Of a DNA stretch of 64,000 nt, positions 1-9,256 are shown one piece after another. A model generated the notes under the pieces. The model did not search any database, was not told the origin of the DNA, and saw only the letters and a list, made by a program, of their open reading frames with translations. The DNA is from Saposhnikovia divaricata (taxonomy: Eukaryota > Streptophyta > Magnoliopsida > Apiales > Apiaceae). The position numbers and the translations under genes were made by a program. Position 1 is the stretch's first letter; every line of letters begins with the position of its first letter. The stretch is taken from positions 209,287,178 through 209,351,177 of the forward strand of contig CM071599.1 of the NCBI GenBank assembly GCA_036435485.1, written 5' to 3'.

Positions 1-47
1 CATTGGCTAAATAAGAAAGTAAAGCTAAAAAGCTACTCATTATGCAG

Positions 48-158
48 GATGGTCGGATAAACTACGACGAATTTGTAGCAATGATGAGAAAGGGGCAGCA
101 AGAAGCTGCACCAATCCCGAAGAAACGACGCCAATCATTTGATGCAAATTTGGTTTGA
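48..158 (+). CDS. Calcium-dependent protein kinase, last exon (partial gene)
   Basis: Terminal exon of a gene that begins upstream of the window. An intron ends in AG at 46-47. The exon then reads 36 residues to a TGA at 156-158, starting DGRINYDEFVAMMRKG. This is the second half of a calcium-binding EF-hand loop (D, then E in YDEF) followed by a basic tail ending SFDANLV. In plant CDPKs the fourth EF-hand and a short variable tail occupy the last exon, and YDEFVAMM is typical of that position. CDPKs are soluble or membrane-tethered Ser/Thr kinases activated by calcium binding to this C-terminal domain. Only the end is visible, so the CDPK subgroup cannot be assigned. The gene converges on the expansin. 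Confidence 0.85.
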   Translation, partial: DGRINYDEFVAMMRKGQQEAAPIPKKRRQSFDANLV

Positions 159-1092
159 AAGAGCATAAAGAAATTTCACATAATGCAGCATAAATGTCAA
201 TGTCACCTGAGCAACAACTTCCGATACACCATTTGATATATTTGCATGGATATGAATGTACATTATCTGTAGATTTTGCTTGCAAAGGCATCCCAGGGAT
301 TAAGTATAATTTGACGGGGGGTTATGAGTTGGTTTATTGTTGATGATCAGCCGGTTCAAGCTAGAGACAGTAAAACTAAGTGATTTCACCCCTTTAATCC
401 TCATATTCTTCTATAAATAATTGTGAGTATTATCACCGTGTGTTTTTGTGTTAAGACAAATTAGCAGTTTTATTGGTTGGAACTCTTTGTTGGTGCAAAC
501 AACTTAATATTTCTTCCATTCCAAATTTTGTTTTTTGTAGTTAGAATGACCAATTTTTGATCATTTTCAATTCTTTTAGATAATAATGTATTTCAGTTGA
601 AGTTTGATTATATCTCAAAAAAAAATAATAAATTAAAGTTTGATTAATTTGACTATAAAAAATCAAGTAAGTCAAAAAATCTCGGACAGATGAATATTCA
701 TGTACAATTTGTTTTGTTAAAAGTAAAAAGAAACACTTAAAATTCAGAGTAAATTGTGCTTTCCATGTAAATAATTTACACATCACTGGCATTAAAAATG
801 TACTTGACAAGAAAATAATTTAAATCAATTACGCGATTTTAAATGGCTAATCATGCTAAAACTATATGTATATATATATATGAAAAGATATATCAAATCC
901 CCCTTATTTTCAGTAATGATTCAAATTACATATAAAATCAAGGAAAAAAACCATAATACGAATGTTTATTACTATAATTAAGTGAACTAATTACCCTTAT
1001 TTTCAGTAACGATTCAGATTACATACAAAATCAAGAAATCAAGGGAAAAAACCATAATACCATAATTAAGTGAACTAATATTGGCATTGACT
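159..1092. other. CDPK 3' UTR and convergent intergenic spacer with a 93-bp tandem duplication
   Basis: No gene is visible. The first few hundred bases should be CDPK 3' UTR. A direct duplication with a 93-bp shift lies at about 901-1080: CCCTTATTTTCAGTAA begins near 901 and its near-copy near 994, both followed by similar AT-rich sequence. The rest is AT-rich spacer, including a short TA run near 870. Confidence 0.6.
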
Positions 1093-2296
1093 TTAGAAAA
1101 TCCTAAATTGATTGCCCGAAAAGGTTTGACCAAATTGCCAATTAGCAGGAACAACGTTGAGAGATTTTGAGACTTGGCCGTTACTGGCTGTGACCCTGAA
1201 AGAGAGTGACTGACCAGTAAGGACGTGATCTATCTGCCAATTTTGACCCCAATTGCGAGCCATGCTCATCCATCCAGTGTTTGAGCCCTTTATCTCTGCA
1301 CTTACTATGTCACCAGCACCAGCAACGTTTGTGAACAATATCAAGTTCCAGTATGGATTCCCCTGCATTGTGAATCTTACTCCTCCTCTCTTTATACAAG
1401 GCACCCTGCAACGATAAATCCAACATTCGATGAATAAATTAATTTCGTTAAATATGTAAATTTTTTGCGGTCCAACCATGCACAATGAAATTTGCACGCT
1501 GTGATATGAGTTTTTCTTAAACCCTGATTATTTTGAAATCCTGGTTCCGTCATTGACAACCATTAGTTACTCAACATTCATTATATAAATCAATTTCGGT
1601 TAGATAATAGGTAAAATTTTTCAATCTCAACCATGCATATTTTTGCTATGACTTGAGTTTGATTCTGGTTCCGTTAGTTACCTGCGGTAGGAGACGGGTA
1701 TAATGCCAGCACGGTACTCTGCAAGTCTAACGAACATCGGCACGGCCAAATCAAAGTGTTGACGAGGAGGATTACACCAACCACCGTTATCACTTGGCAA
1801 ATCATAGTTAGGAGGACAATAGTTGGTAGCCGTGATGAAAATAGAAGGATTTCCACGTCTGCACCATTGCTGGTCATCAATGCACTTTATCTCATAACAC
1901 GATCCGCACTTTTCACCATTGTTAAAGAGTGCAGTACTTAACGCTGCTGTGTTCAGACCGTACCCTTGCTGGTACAAGTTTCCGTATCCACAAGCCCCAC
2001 CTAATAACAAGATCATCAACAAAACTTAATATTAGAAATATACTAGTTTCGATTTATTCGAAATCCTGATTCCGTCACTGAGAGAAGTAACAATACGAAA
2101 GAAACAACATGTTTAATTAAGAAAAGAAGAGAAGGTACATACCCATGGTGCCTGCACCATCAAGGCCACCATAGCAGGTAGCATGAGCGGTTTGCCAAGG
2201 TCCCCATGCACTTTGAACCTTGTTGGCAGCTTCAGCCATAGCCATAATTGTGAATAACACAACCATGAAGGATGTCATCGTGCTTTGAGAAACCAT
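1093..2296 (-). CDS. Alpha-expansin, complete, three exons
   Basis: Secreted cell-wall loosening protein that acts on cellulose-hemicellulose contacts without hydrolysis. Exons on the minus strand are 2296-2143, 2000-1682 and 1405-1093; introns have GT-AG ends and the phases agree, giving 261 residues, normal for the family. Residues 1-22 or so form a signal peptide (hydrophobic MVVLFTIMAMA). The GH45-like domain carries GGACGYGN, the cysteines of KCGSCYEIKC, and the HFDLAVPMF motif that contains the conserved HFD. The C-terminal carbohydrate-binding domain carries NPYWNL, aromatic WGQNWQ and a final region ending QFRIF. The start is the ATG at 2296, the most upstream one giving a signal peptide, 121 bp from a TATA-like box scale region. 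No lesion is seen. It is clearly EXPA class; the paralogue is not determined. Confidence 0.95.
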
Positions 2297-2367
2297 TTTT
2301 GTTTTATTATGAGAGAATTATAAAATTGGATGGGACTTGTAAGGGTTAAATGGTGCTTGTACATGTA

Positions 2368-2375
2368 TATTTATA
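2368..2375 (-). promoter_or_regulatory. Probable TATA box of the expansin
   Basis: TATAAATA on the minus strand, about 72 bp upstream of the expansin ATG. Motif and distance suit a plant core promoter with a short 5' UTR. The assignment is inferred from position. Confidence 0.6.
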
Positions 2376-2868
2376 AGGTTAAGGATACTAAGTGTGTTCA
2401 ATAAGAAAAACATAATTGAAAACGGAAAGAAAATAAGAATCCTAATCATGGCTTGTAAATTGATTTACTGCGAATTACTAATACGTATTAGCTGGGTGGC
2501 TAAATGATTCAATTTAAATTAGGAAATGCTATGTTTTCCAAAAAAAATTCCATTACCGAATAGTACTAATGTGTAATCAATGTACATAATCATGGTCACA
2601 ACACAATAAGAGATTGATTTTGTGATATCTTTTATGTCTAAAGTTAAGGAAATTAAAAGGACTAATTGATATGTTTTCCCATTTTTTAGATGGTCCCACT
2701 TTCTCTACTTAATTTTTTTTTTTTATCAAAATAACATTTTAGCTACCTTAAAAATACATTGAACATATATACACTATCACTCCTATTATACATTACTGAC
2801 AAAGGAATTCGATGATTTATATATACGATAATATTTCATTGTCTTAAATATTATATTAGATAATATAT
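2376..2868. other. Expansin upstream region
   Basis: AT-rich sequence with no coding signal. It should include the expansin promoter, but I see no regulatory motif that can be assigned with confidence. Confidence 0.4.
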
Positions 2869-2876
2869 CATATGAT

Positions 2877-3563
2877 TAGGGCTGCACAACTTTCCGGTCT
2901 GGACCGGTAAATTAGACCGGACCGGGTCTACCGGTCCAAGGACCGGACCGGACCGAATATAACCGGTCCGGTCCCCGGTCCGTAAAATCAAAAAAATCCG
3001 GTCTTCGGTCCGGTCCGGTCCAAACCCTGAAAACACCCGGTCCGGACCGGATCGGACCGGATTTTATGTATATAGTTAATTTTACACTATTTTGTCTTTT
3101 AAACTATATAATTTAATGATTAAATATTCACACATAACATATTTTAGTGATCCAAATTGGTAAATAATAAATTTATGAAATAATATATATAAACACTATA
3201 ATATAAATGATTAAATTTCATATTTAATACTATATATAATTTATAATTACGTTTACGAATTAATGTTACTTTACAAATAATATGACATTTACTTATTTTT
3301 AAATTTAAATTAACTTACCAAGTAATTTATAAATCAACAAAGAATGAAAATTAAATTATAAAAATTAATTTTTTTATAAAATATTAACTAACCGGTCCAA
3401 ACCGGTCCGGTTCCGGTCCGGTCCGGGTTTTCCGGTCCGGTCCGGTCCCAAAGACCGGTTATGACCGGTCCGGTCCCCGGTCCATGAATTCAATAAAATC
3501 CGGTCTTCGGTCCGGTCCGGGTCGGTCCGGTCCGGTCCGGTTTTGGACCTTTGTGCAGCCCTA
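2877..3563. mobile_element. Non-autonomous hAT-superfamily transposon
   Basis: 687-bp element with perfect 13-bp terminal inverted repeats, TAGGGCTGCACAA at 2877-2889 and TTGTGCAGCCCTA at 3551-3563. An exact 8-bp target duplication CATATGAT flanks it (2869-2876 and 3564-3571). TAGGG-type ends with 8-bp duplications define hAT elements. About 170-190 bp at each end is packed with CCGGTCC/GGACCGG motifs in both orientations, probably subterminal transposase-binding sites. The middle (about 3061-3390) is very AT-rich and non-coding. No transposase is present, so it would need a partner element. Confidence 0.93.
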
Positions 3564-3771
3564 CATATGATCATAAAATAAGGGGGTGGTACTAATATTA
3601 ACTTCTAATGACATATTGGTGAAGAATTAGTAGATTGCTATAAGTATAAGTTTCCGTCTCTCCCTATGGTGAGAGTTTTTTCTGTCTTGTTCATGTGACA
3701 AGTATAAGTTTTTACGTATTCGAGTTATCAATCAAGTATCCATCTCTTTAGTATTCAGTTACAATATTTTC

Positions 3772-4962
3772 ATGGAGTATCCAAAACAATCATTAGATGA
3801 ATTATATGCAAAGCTGTCGATAGAAGATGAAGAGGAAGGAGGGGTGATTGTTGCATCAGAAGAGATAGTTAAGAAGAAAGATGCACTGGTATTGGTTGGG
3901 CGTTTCTTGACAGATAAGAATGTTAATTTTACGGCAATGCAGAACTTGTTAGCAGCTCTATGGCGCCCGAAGGAAGGAGTTGAAATTCATGATATAGGTG
4001 GAATGAGATACACGTTTGTCTTTTATCATCCACTAGATCTACAAAAAGTTCTTGAAGGTGGCCCGTGGTCGTTTGAACAAAATCTGTTAGTGTGCAGTCA
4101 AGTCCAGGAGAATATGAATCCAAGGGAGGTGATATTGGACGATACGGAAATGTGGGTGCAAGTCTATGATTTACCGATTGGTTTCATATCAGAAAGTATA
4201 ATGCAAAGTATTGGTAATTATATTGGTAAGTATGTCAAATCAGACTTGGCAAAAAATGATGGTAATTGGAGAGAGTATGTCCGAGTTCGAGTTTAAATGA
4301 AGGTCAGTAAACCATTAAAACGCAGGATGAAAATCAAGAGGGCTGGAGGAGAATGGAGTTGGATCAATTTTAAATATGAGAGATTACCAACATTTTGTTT
4401 TGTATGTGGAATATTGGGACATGGAGAAAGGGATTGCAATGTTGTATATGCAAACGCAGGAAAGGTAATAGAGAAAGCTTATGGAACATGGCTCAGAGCA
4501 CCGGGTAGAGGTGTTAAAAATAATACGGGAGCAAGGTGGCTGAGGAACGGTGGTGGTGGGAGCTCACAGTGGGCGGGAAGCACCAGTCAAGCTAATTTTT
4601 CGGGTAGTAGGGGATGTGAAGATAGTACTCTGGCGAGATTTCAGGAGGTAGATGGGATTGTTGGCGAAAATAATGCAGAGAGGGGAAGGATAACAGTATT
4701 GGCAAGAAATCAGGGAGAAGAGCCTAACAGAAATTTAAATGTGATGGAGACAGAAAAGGAGGAAAATCAGGAGGATAATGTTGTATTTGATTCAAAAAGG
4801 CACCGAGTTGAGAATATTGAGCAGATAACTGATGATGGGCCGATACAGATGGCAACAGATGGGCCAATAAAACTGAGTGAAGTAAAAGAAAGTCAAGGAA
4901 ATAGCGATCCAAAAAACGTGCAGCTGGCGGGTCCTGGTCTCCAGGCCCGCCAAGGATTATGA
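3772..4962 (+). pseudogene. LINE ORF1 (gag-like nucleic-acid-binding protein), one nonsense codon
   Basis: A single reading frame of 397 codons interrupted by TAA at 4294-4296. Residues 1-174 resemble the DUF4283-type N-terminus of plant LINE ORF1 proteins (GGPWSFEQNLLV, WVQVYDLPIGF). After the stop the same frame continues with KPLKRRMKIKRAGGEW and a CCHC zinc knuckle, CFVCGILGHGERDC, near residues 212-225. The C-terminus is acidic and low in complexity. ORF1 proteins bind the element RNA. An ATG immediately follows the stop (4297), so two shorter products are conceivable, but the matching frame across the stop points to a point mutation. Confidence 0.85.
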
Positions 4963-7900
4963 GTCTTATAGGGTGGAACTGTCGTGGGCTGGCCAACCCA
5001 CGAGCAGTTAATTTTTTTAAGGAGCTAGTCCAACAAGTAAGGCCCAGTTTAATTTTTCTTTCTGAAATTCTAGGTAATAAGAAAAAAGTAGAGAAGTGGT
5101 GTAGAATGATTCATTTTGCGGAGTGTTTTGTCGTTGAATCAGAGGGTCAAGGGGGTGGTTTAGCATTATTATGGAAAAATGCTGGAGGGGTAGAAATAAA
5201 GGGTAGTTGTAACCATTATATAGATTTCGAAGTTGTCTGTGAGCAAGTAGGCCGTTGGAGGTATACAGGGTTCTATGGGTGTCCTGAAAGGTATAGAAGG
5301 CAAGAGTCTTGGAGTTTACTGCGAGAGTTAGCTGATGAATCAAGGTTACCATGGTGTGTGGTAGGAGACTTCAATGATATGATGTATGCACACGAAAAGC
5401 TTGGAGGTAGACCTCATCCTAGGGTACTACTAGAAGGGTTTACAGATACGGTGAATGATTGTGGTTTGAAAGATATGGGGTTTATAGGAAATGAATTTAC
5501 ATGGGAGAGATCAAGGGGTCAACAAAACTGGCTGCAGGAACGTCTTGATAGAGGTTTAGCGAATGAGAGATGGCAACATATGTATCCTGATGCTCAGGTT
5601 AGAGTTTGGGATGTGTCAACATCGGACCATCTTCCGTTGGTAATAGAGTTGAACAGACAAGTATACGTCCCAAGAGGTAGGCGTTTCAGGTTTGAGAATA
5701 TATGGATAAAGGAAGCAGATTGCTATAACTTAATTAAGGACAGTTGGGATGCTCATGAGGGAGTCAGTATTATGGAGAAAATTCAATATTGCACGATGAA
5801 GCTGGAGGAATGGGGAGGGGGGCAGTTGAAGGATTTGGGGTTGAAGATTAAGCATAGTAAGGGAATATTGACAAGGTTAAGATCGAGACGGGATGATTAT
5901 GGGGCTAGGTTGTATAATGAGGAAAGAGATAAGTATCTTCGATTGCTGGAGAAACGAGAAATTTTCTGGAGTCAAAGGGCAAAGCAGTTTTGGCTAAAAC
6001 TTGGAGATCAAAATTCTAGATTTTTTCATAATTATGCTACAGGAAGGAAGAAGCAAAATCAATTAAAAGGGTTGAGGAACGATGTTGGTGATTGGAAAGA
6101 AACAGCAGAAGATATGCAGGAGATTGTGGTGGATTATTTTGGAAGATTGTTTAAATCTACAGAAAGCACAGAGGAGATAACGGAAAGGGAGGTAGTCCCA
6201 CAAGTCACTGAGGAACAGAATATGTATCTGATTCAGCCTATTGAGAAAGACGAAGTCAAAGAAGCTGTATTTTCGATGCACCCAGAGAAATCACCGGGTG
6301 ATGATGGACTTAACCCTGCATTTTATCAAACATACTGGAGTATAGTTGGTAATGATGTGGTAAAGTTCTGTGTGGATTTCTTTGAAACTGGAGATATGAA
6401 GTTTGAGGTAAATCGCACTATAGTTTGCCTTATCCCGAAAGTGAAAAACCCTCAGTACATGACTGATTTGAGGCCGATATCATTATGCAATGTGCTATTT
6501 CGAATCTTGTCGAAAGTAATGGCTAACAGACTTAAATGTTGTTTGCCTAGTTTGGTATCAATAAACCAAAGTGCTTTTGTGGAAGGAAGGTTACTGACAG
6601 ACAATGCGCTGGTGGCGTTTGAATTAAATCATTATCTTCGAAGAAAAACCCAAGGGAGATATGGATATAAAGGATTAAAGATTGATATTTCTAAAGCATA
6701 CGATCGGCTTGAATGGAAGTTTGTTGATCATATGTTTAGAAAGTTTGGGTTTCACCAGCTGTGGATTGAGAGAATAATGGCTTGTATTAGGACTGTCTCG
6801 TATAGTTTTCTGCAACAAGGCAAGGTCTTTGGTGAGGTAAAACCAGAGAGAGGCATACGCCAAGGAGATCCTATTTCCCCTTATGTCTATATTCTATGTG
6901 CTGAAGGTCTTAGCTCGATGATCAGAAGAAATGAAGAGGTGGGATTGCTTCATGGGTGTAAGATTGCTAACGGAGCACCAAGGGTATCTCATTTATTATT
7001 TGCCGATGATTGCTATCTGTTTTTTAAAGCTACGAGGGGTGAGGCTGGAGTAATGAAGAATATTCTGAAAAGATATGAGGCAATGTCGGGGCAAGCGATC
7101 AATTTCAATAAATCTAGTATCACATTCAGTCCAAATACAGCAGTAGAAGATAAAAGAAGGATTTGTGAAACGTTGGAGGTGGTGGAAGTGGATACACCTG
7201 GAAAGTATTTGGGTATACCAATGGTGGTGGGAAGAAAAAAGAAGGAAGTTTTTGGTTTCCTTACTGATAAGGTGAAACAAAAGTTACAGCTCTGGAGTAA
7301 TAAGAAGATGTCGAGGGCGGGGAAATATACTTTATTGAAGTCAGCAGGTCAGGTGGTGCCAAATTTCTGGATGAATCTTATGACTATACCGAATGAAGTT
7401 TGTAGTGTAATCCAAAGGCAAATGAATCAGTTTTGGTGGGGGAATGGAGGACAAAGTAAGGGAATTAAGTGGATGGCGTGGGGAAGAATGTGTGAAGACA
7501 AGGAGAGTGGTGGGTTGGGGTATAAGGATTTGCAACAATTTAATCTGGCGATGCTTGCAAAGCAAGGATGGAGGTTGGTAAATGGGGAGAATAAATTCGT
7601 TACTAGCATTATGAAAGCTAGATATTTCCCAAAAACGGATTTTTTTAATGCTAAACTGGGGGATAACCCGAGTTATATGTGGCGAAGTATCATGTCGGCT
7701 CAGGAGACTGTGAAACAGGGATGCAGAAGGAAAATAGGAAATGGAGAGGATACTTTTGTTTGGAAGGTTCCTTGGCTTCCAGAAGTGAACAATGGAATGC
7801 TTACAACAGAAATGCCAGATCAGTTACAGGGTATTAAAGTGAATAGTCTGATGCAAATAGGGGAAAGAAAGTGGGATGAAGAGATTCTAAGAGACATATG

Positions 7901-9014
7901 CAATGAAAGAGATAGGGTATTAATCTCTAAAATATCACTGCCTAGGAGGGAGATGGAGGACTCGTGGTATTGGATTTTCGATGAGAAAGGGGAGTTTACA
8001 GTTAGGAGCTGCTATAATCAGATAAGAGGGGAAAGTAATAGGGAAAATGCAAGTTTCTGGAGGAAGTTATGGGCACTGAAGTTACCAAGTAAGATTACTC
8101 ATTTTGTTTGGCGTGCTTGTAGAATGTGTTTACCAACTGCGGTTGACCTGAGAAATAAACGTGTGAATATTGATAGTTTGTGTTCGTGGTGTCATGTGCA
8201 AGAGGAGAATGGTATTCATATTTTATTTGAATGTACATTTGCAAGAGCAGTCTGGGATGCGGTAGGTTTATCAGGTCTGATTATTTACGTGGAAGGAGAT
8301 ACTGTACTCGATGTGCTTGTACGAACGTTTGCTACCTGTACACGAGATCAGGCGGCTGTAATAGCTCTCTTTTGTTGGAATCTCTGGAACCGGCGGAATA
8401 GATGGATTTGGGACAATATTAGTATGTCTGTGTATGGTACTAAAGCAACAGCACTACGTGTTTTAGAGGAGTGGAGGAACGCTCAGAAGGAGGAGGTGAA
8501 GCAGAAAAGAGCCCAGAATATTGGTAGTAAGGTGTGGAAAAAACCTAGTACAGGATGGGTCAAGATAAATGTTGATGTTGCGGTAACTCCGGGGGTGCAG
8601 CATATAGGAACTGGTGCTGTGATCAGAGATGAAGATGGACGTTTTCTGCACGCGAGATGTATGGAAGTTGCAGGTGAATGGACTGTTAAGGAAGCAGAGG
8701 CTCGAAGCCTCAAGGATGCCATCGACTGGACTCAGGCATTGGGCTTTAAAAAGTGTATATTTGAATCGGACTCAAAACAGGTGGTGGATGCTTGCAATGG
8801 GGGTTCTGGACGATCAAATTTTCATTCCATTGTGGCAGAATGTGTTGATGTTTTTCAGTACCTTGATGAAGTACAGGTACAATTTGCTTATAAATCTGCG
8901 AATATAGTAGCTCATACGTTAGCCCGAGCTTCTATTTCTATGCCAGGTTTCCATGAATGGCAGGGGAATGCCCCTGAATTCATTCTTGATGTATTGAACT
9001 TTGATTTGAATTAA
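4959..9014 (+). CDS. LINE ORF2: endonuclease, reverse transcriptase and RNase H polyprotein
   Basis: Open for 1351 residues. An apurinic-type endonuclease covers about residues 1-230 (WNCRGLANPR at the start, GDFND near 134, SDHLPLVI near 222). The reverse transcriptase has RPISLCNVLFRILSKV, the SKAYDRLEW aspartate, RGIRQGDPISPY and the FADD catalytic box near 680. A zf-RVT region begins near 1030, with CSWCHVQEENGIHILFEC. A C-terminal RNase H runs from about 1200 (KINVDVAV, EAEARSL, ESDSKQVV). This protein nicks the target and copies element RNA there. Its ATG overlaps the ORF1 stop as ATGA, suggesting termination-reinitiation. No frameshift or stop is seen, so it may still be active in trans. 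Confidence 0.95.
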   Translation: MSLIGWNCRGLANPRAVNFFKELVQQVRPSLIFLSEILGNKKKVEKWCRMIHFAECFVVESEGQGGGLALLWKNAGGVEIKGSCNHYIDFEVVCEQVGRWRYTGFYGCPERYRRQESWSLLRELADESRLPWCVVGDFNDMMYAHEKLGGRPHPRVLLEGFTDTVNDCGLKDMGFIGNEFTWERSRGQQNWLQERLDRGLANERWQHMYPDAQVRVWDVSTSDHLPLVIELNRQVYVPRGRRFRFENIWIKEADCYNLIKDSWDAHEGVSIMEKIQYCTMKLEEWGGGQLKDLGLKIKHSKGILTRLRSRRDDYGARLYNEERDKYLRLLEKREIFWSQRAKQFWLKLGDQNSRFFHNYATGRKKQNQLKGLRNDVGDWKETAEDMQEIVVDYFGRLFKSTESTEEITEREVVPQVTEEQNMYLIQPIEKDEVKEAVFSMHPEKSPGDDGLNPAFYQTYWSIVGNDVVKFCVDFFETGDMKFEVNRTIVCLIPKVKNPQYMTDLRPISLCNVLFRILSKVMANRLKCCLPSLVSINQSAFVEGRLLTDNALVAFELNHYLRRKTQGRYGYKGLKIDISKAYDRLEWKFVDHMFRKFGFHQLWIERIMACIRTVSYSFLQQGKVFGEVKPERGIRQGDPISPYVYILCAEGLSSMIRRNEEVGLLHGCKIANGAPRVSHLLFADDCYLFFKATRGEAGVMKNILKRYEAMSGQAINFNKSSITFSPNTAVEDKRRICETLEVVEVDTPGKYLGIPMVVGRKKKEVFGFLTDKVKQKLQLWSNKKMSRAGKYTLLKSAGQVVPNFWMNLMTIPNEVCSVIQRQMNQFWWGNGGQSKGIKWMAWGRMCEDKESGGLGYKDLQQFNLAMLAKQGWRLVNGENKFVTSIMKARYFPKTDFFNAKLGDNPSYMWRSIMSAQETVKQGCRRKIGNGEDTFVWKVPWLPEVNNGMLTTEMPDQLQGIKVNSLMQIGERKWDEEILRDICNERDRVLISKISLPRREMEDSWYWIFDEKGEFTVRSCYNQIRGESNRENASFWRKLWALKLPSKITHFVWRACRMCLPTAVDLRNKRVNIDSLCSWCHVQEENGIHILFECTFARAVWDAVGLSGLIIYVEGDTVLDVLVRTFATCTRDQAAVIALFCWNLWNRRNRWIWDNISMSVYGTKATALRVLEEWRNAQKEEVKQKRAQNIGSKVWKKPSTGWVKINVDVAVTPGVQHIGTGAVIRDEDGRFLHARCMEVAGEWTVKEAEARSLKDAIDWTQALGFKKCIFESDSKQVVDACNGGSGRSNFHSIVAECVDVFQYLDEVQVQFAYKSANIVAHTLARASISMPGFHEWQGNAPEFILDVLNFDLN

Positions 9015-9063
9015 TGAAATGCAAGTACTTTTGTTTCAAAAAAAAAAAAAAACTTCTAATGAC

Positions 9064-9256
9064 TTATAAGGAATTTAAAAGTCATGTGTTATATATTTAA
9101 TTTTAATTTTTAAAGAGTATTTAAAAGTATCATGTTATTCAATTAATACTTTTAATAACTTATAAAAAATCATTAAAAGTATAACGTTATTCAATTTAAA
9201 CTTTTAAGAACTCTCTTTAAAAGTAGACAGTTATTCAAAAAGTCATGGATTTGGAA
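9064..9256. other. Spacer with recurring AAAAGT/GTTATTCAA motifs
   Basis: Short AT-rich stretch between the two LINEs. Variants of a phrase of the form TTAAAAGT...GTTATTCAATTT recur at about 9115-9235. No coding capacity. Confidence 0.5.

Larger units (their letters stand above)
3600..9063 (+). mobile_element. Full-length L1-type LINE with target-site duplication
   Basis: A 13-bp target duplication AACTTCTAATGAC (3600-3612 and 9051-9063) flanks a unit with a 5' leader (3613-3771), ORF1, ORF2 and a poly(A) tail at 9038-9050. This is the structure of a complete target-primed retrotransposition event. ORF2 is uninterrupted but ORF1 has one in-frame stop. The insertion lies 28 bp from the hAT duplication. 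The exact duplication suggests a fairly recent insertion. Confidence 0.95.
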
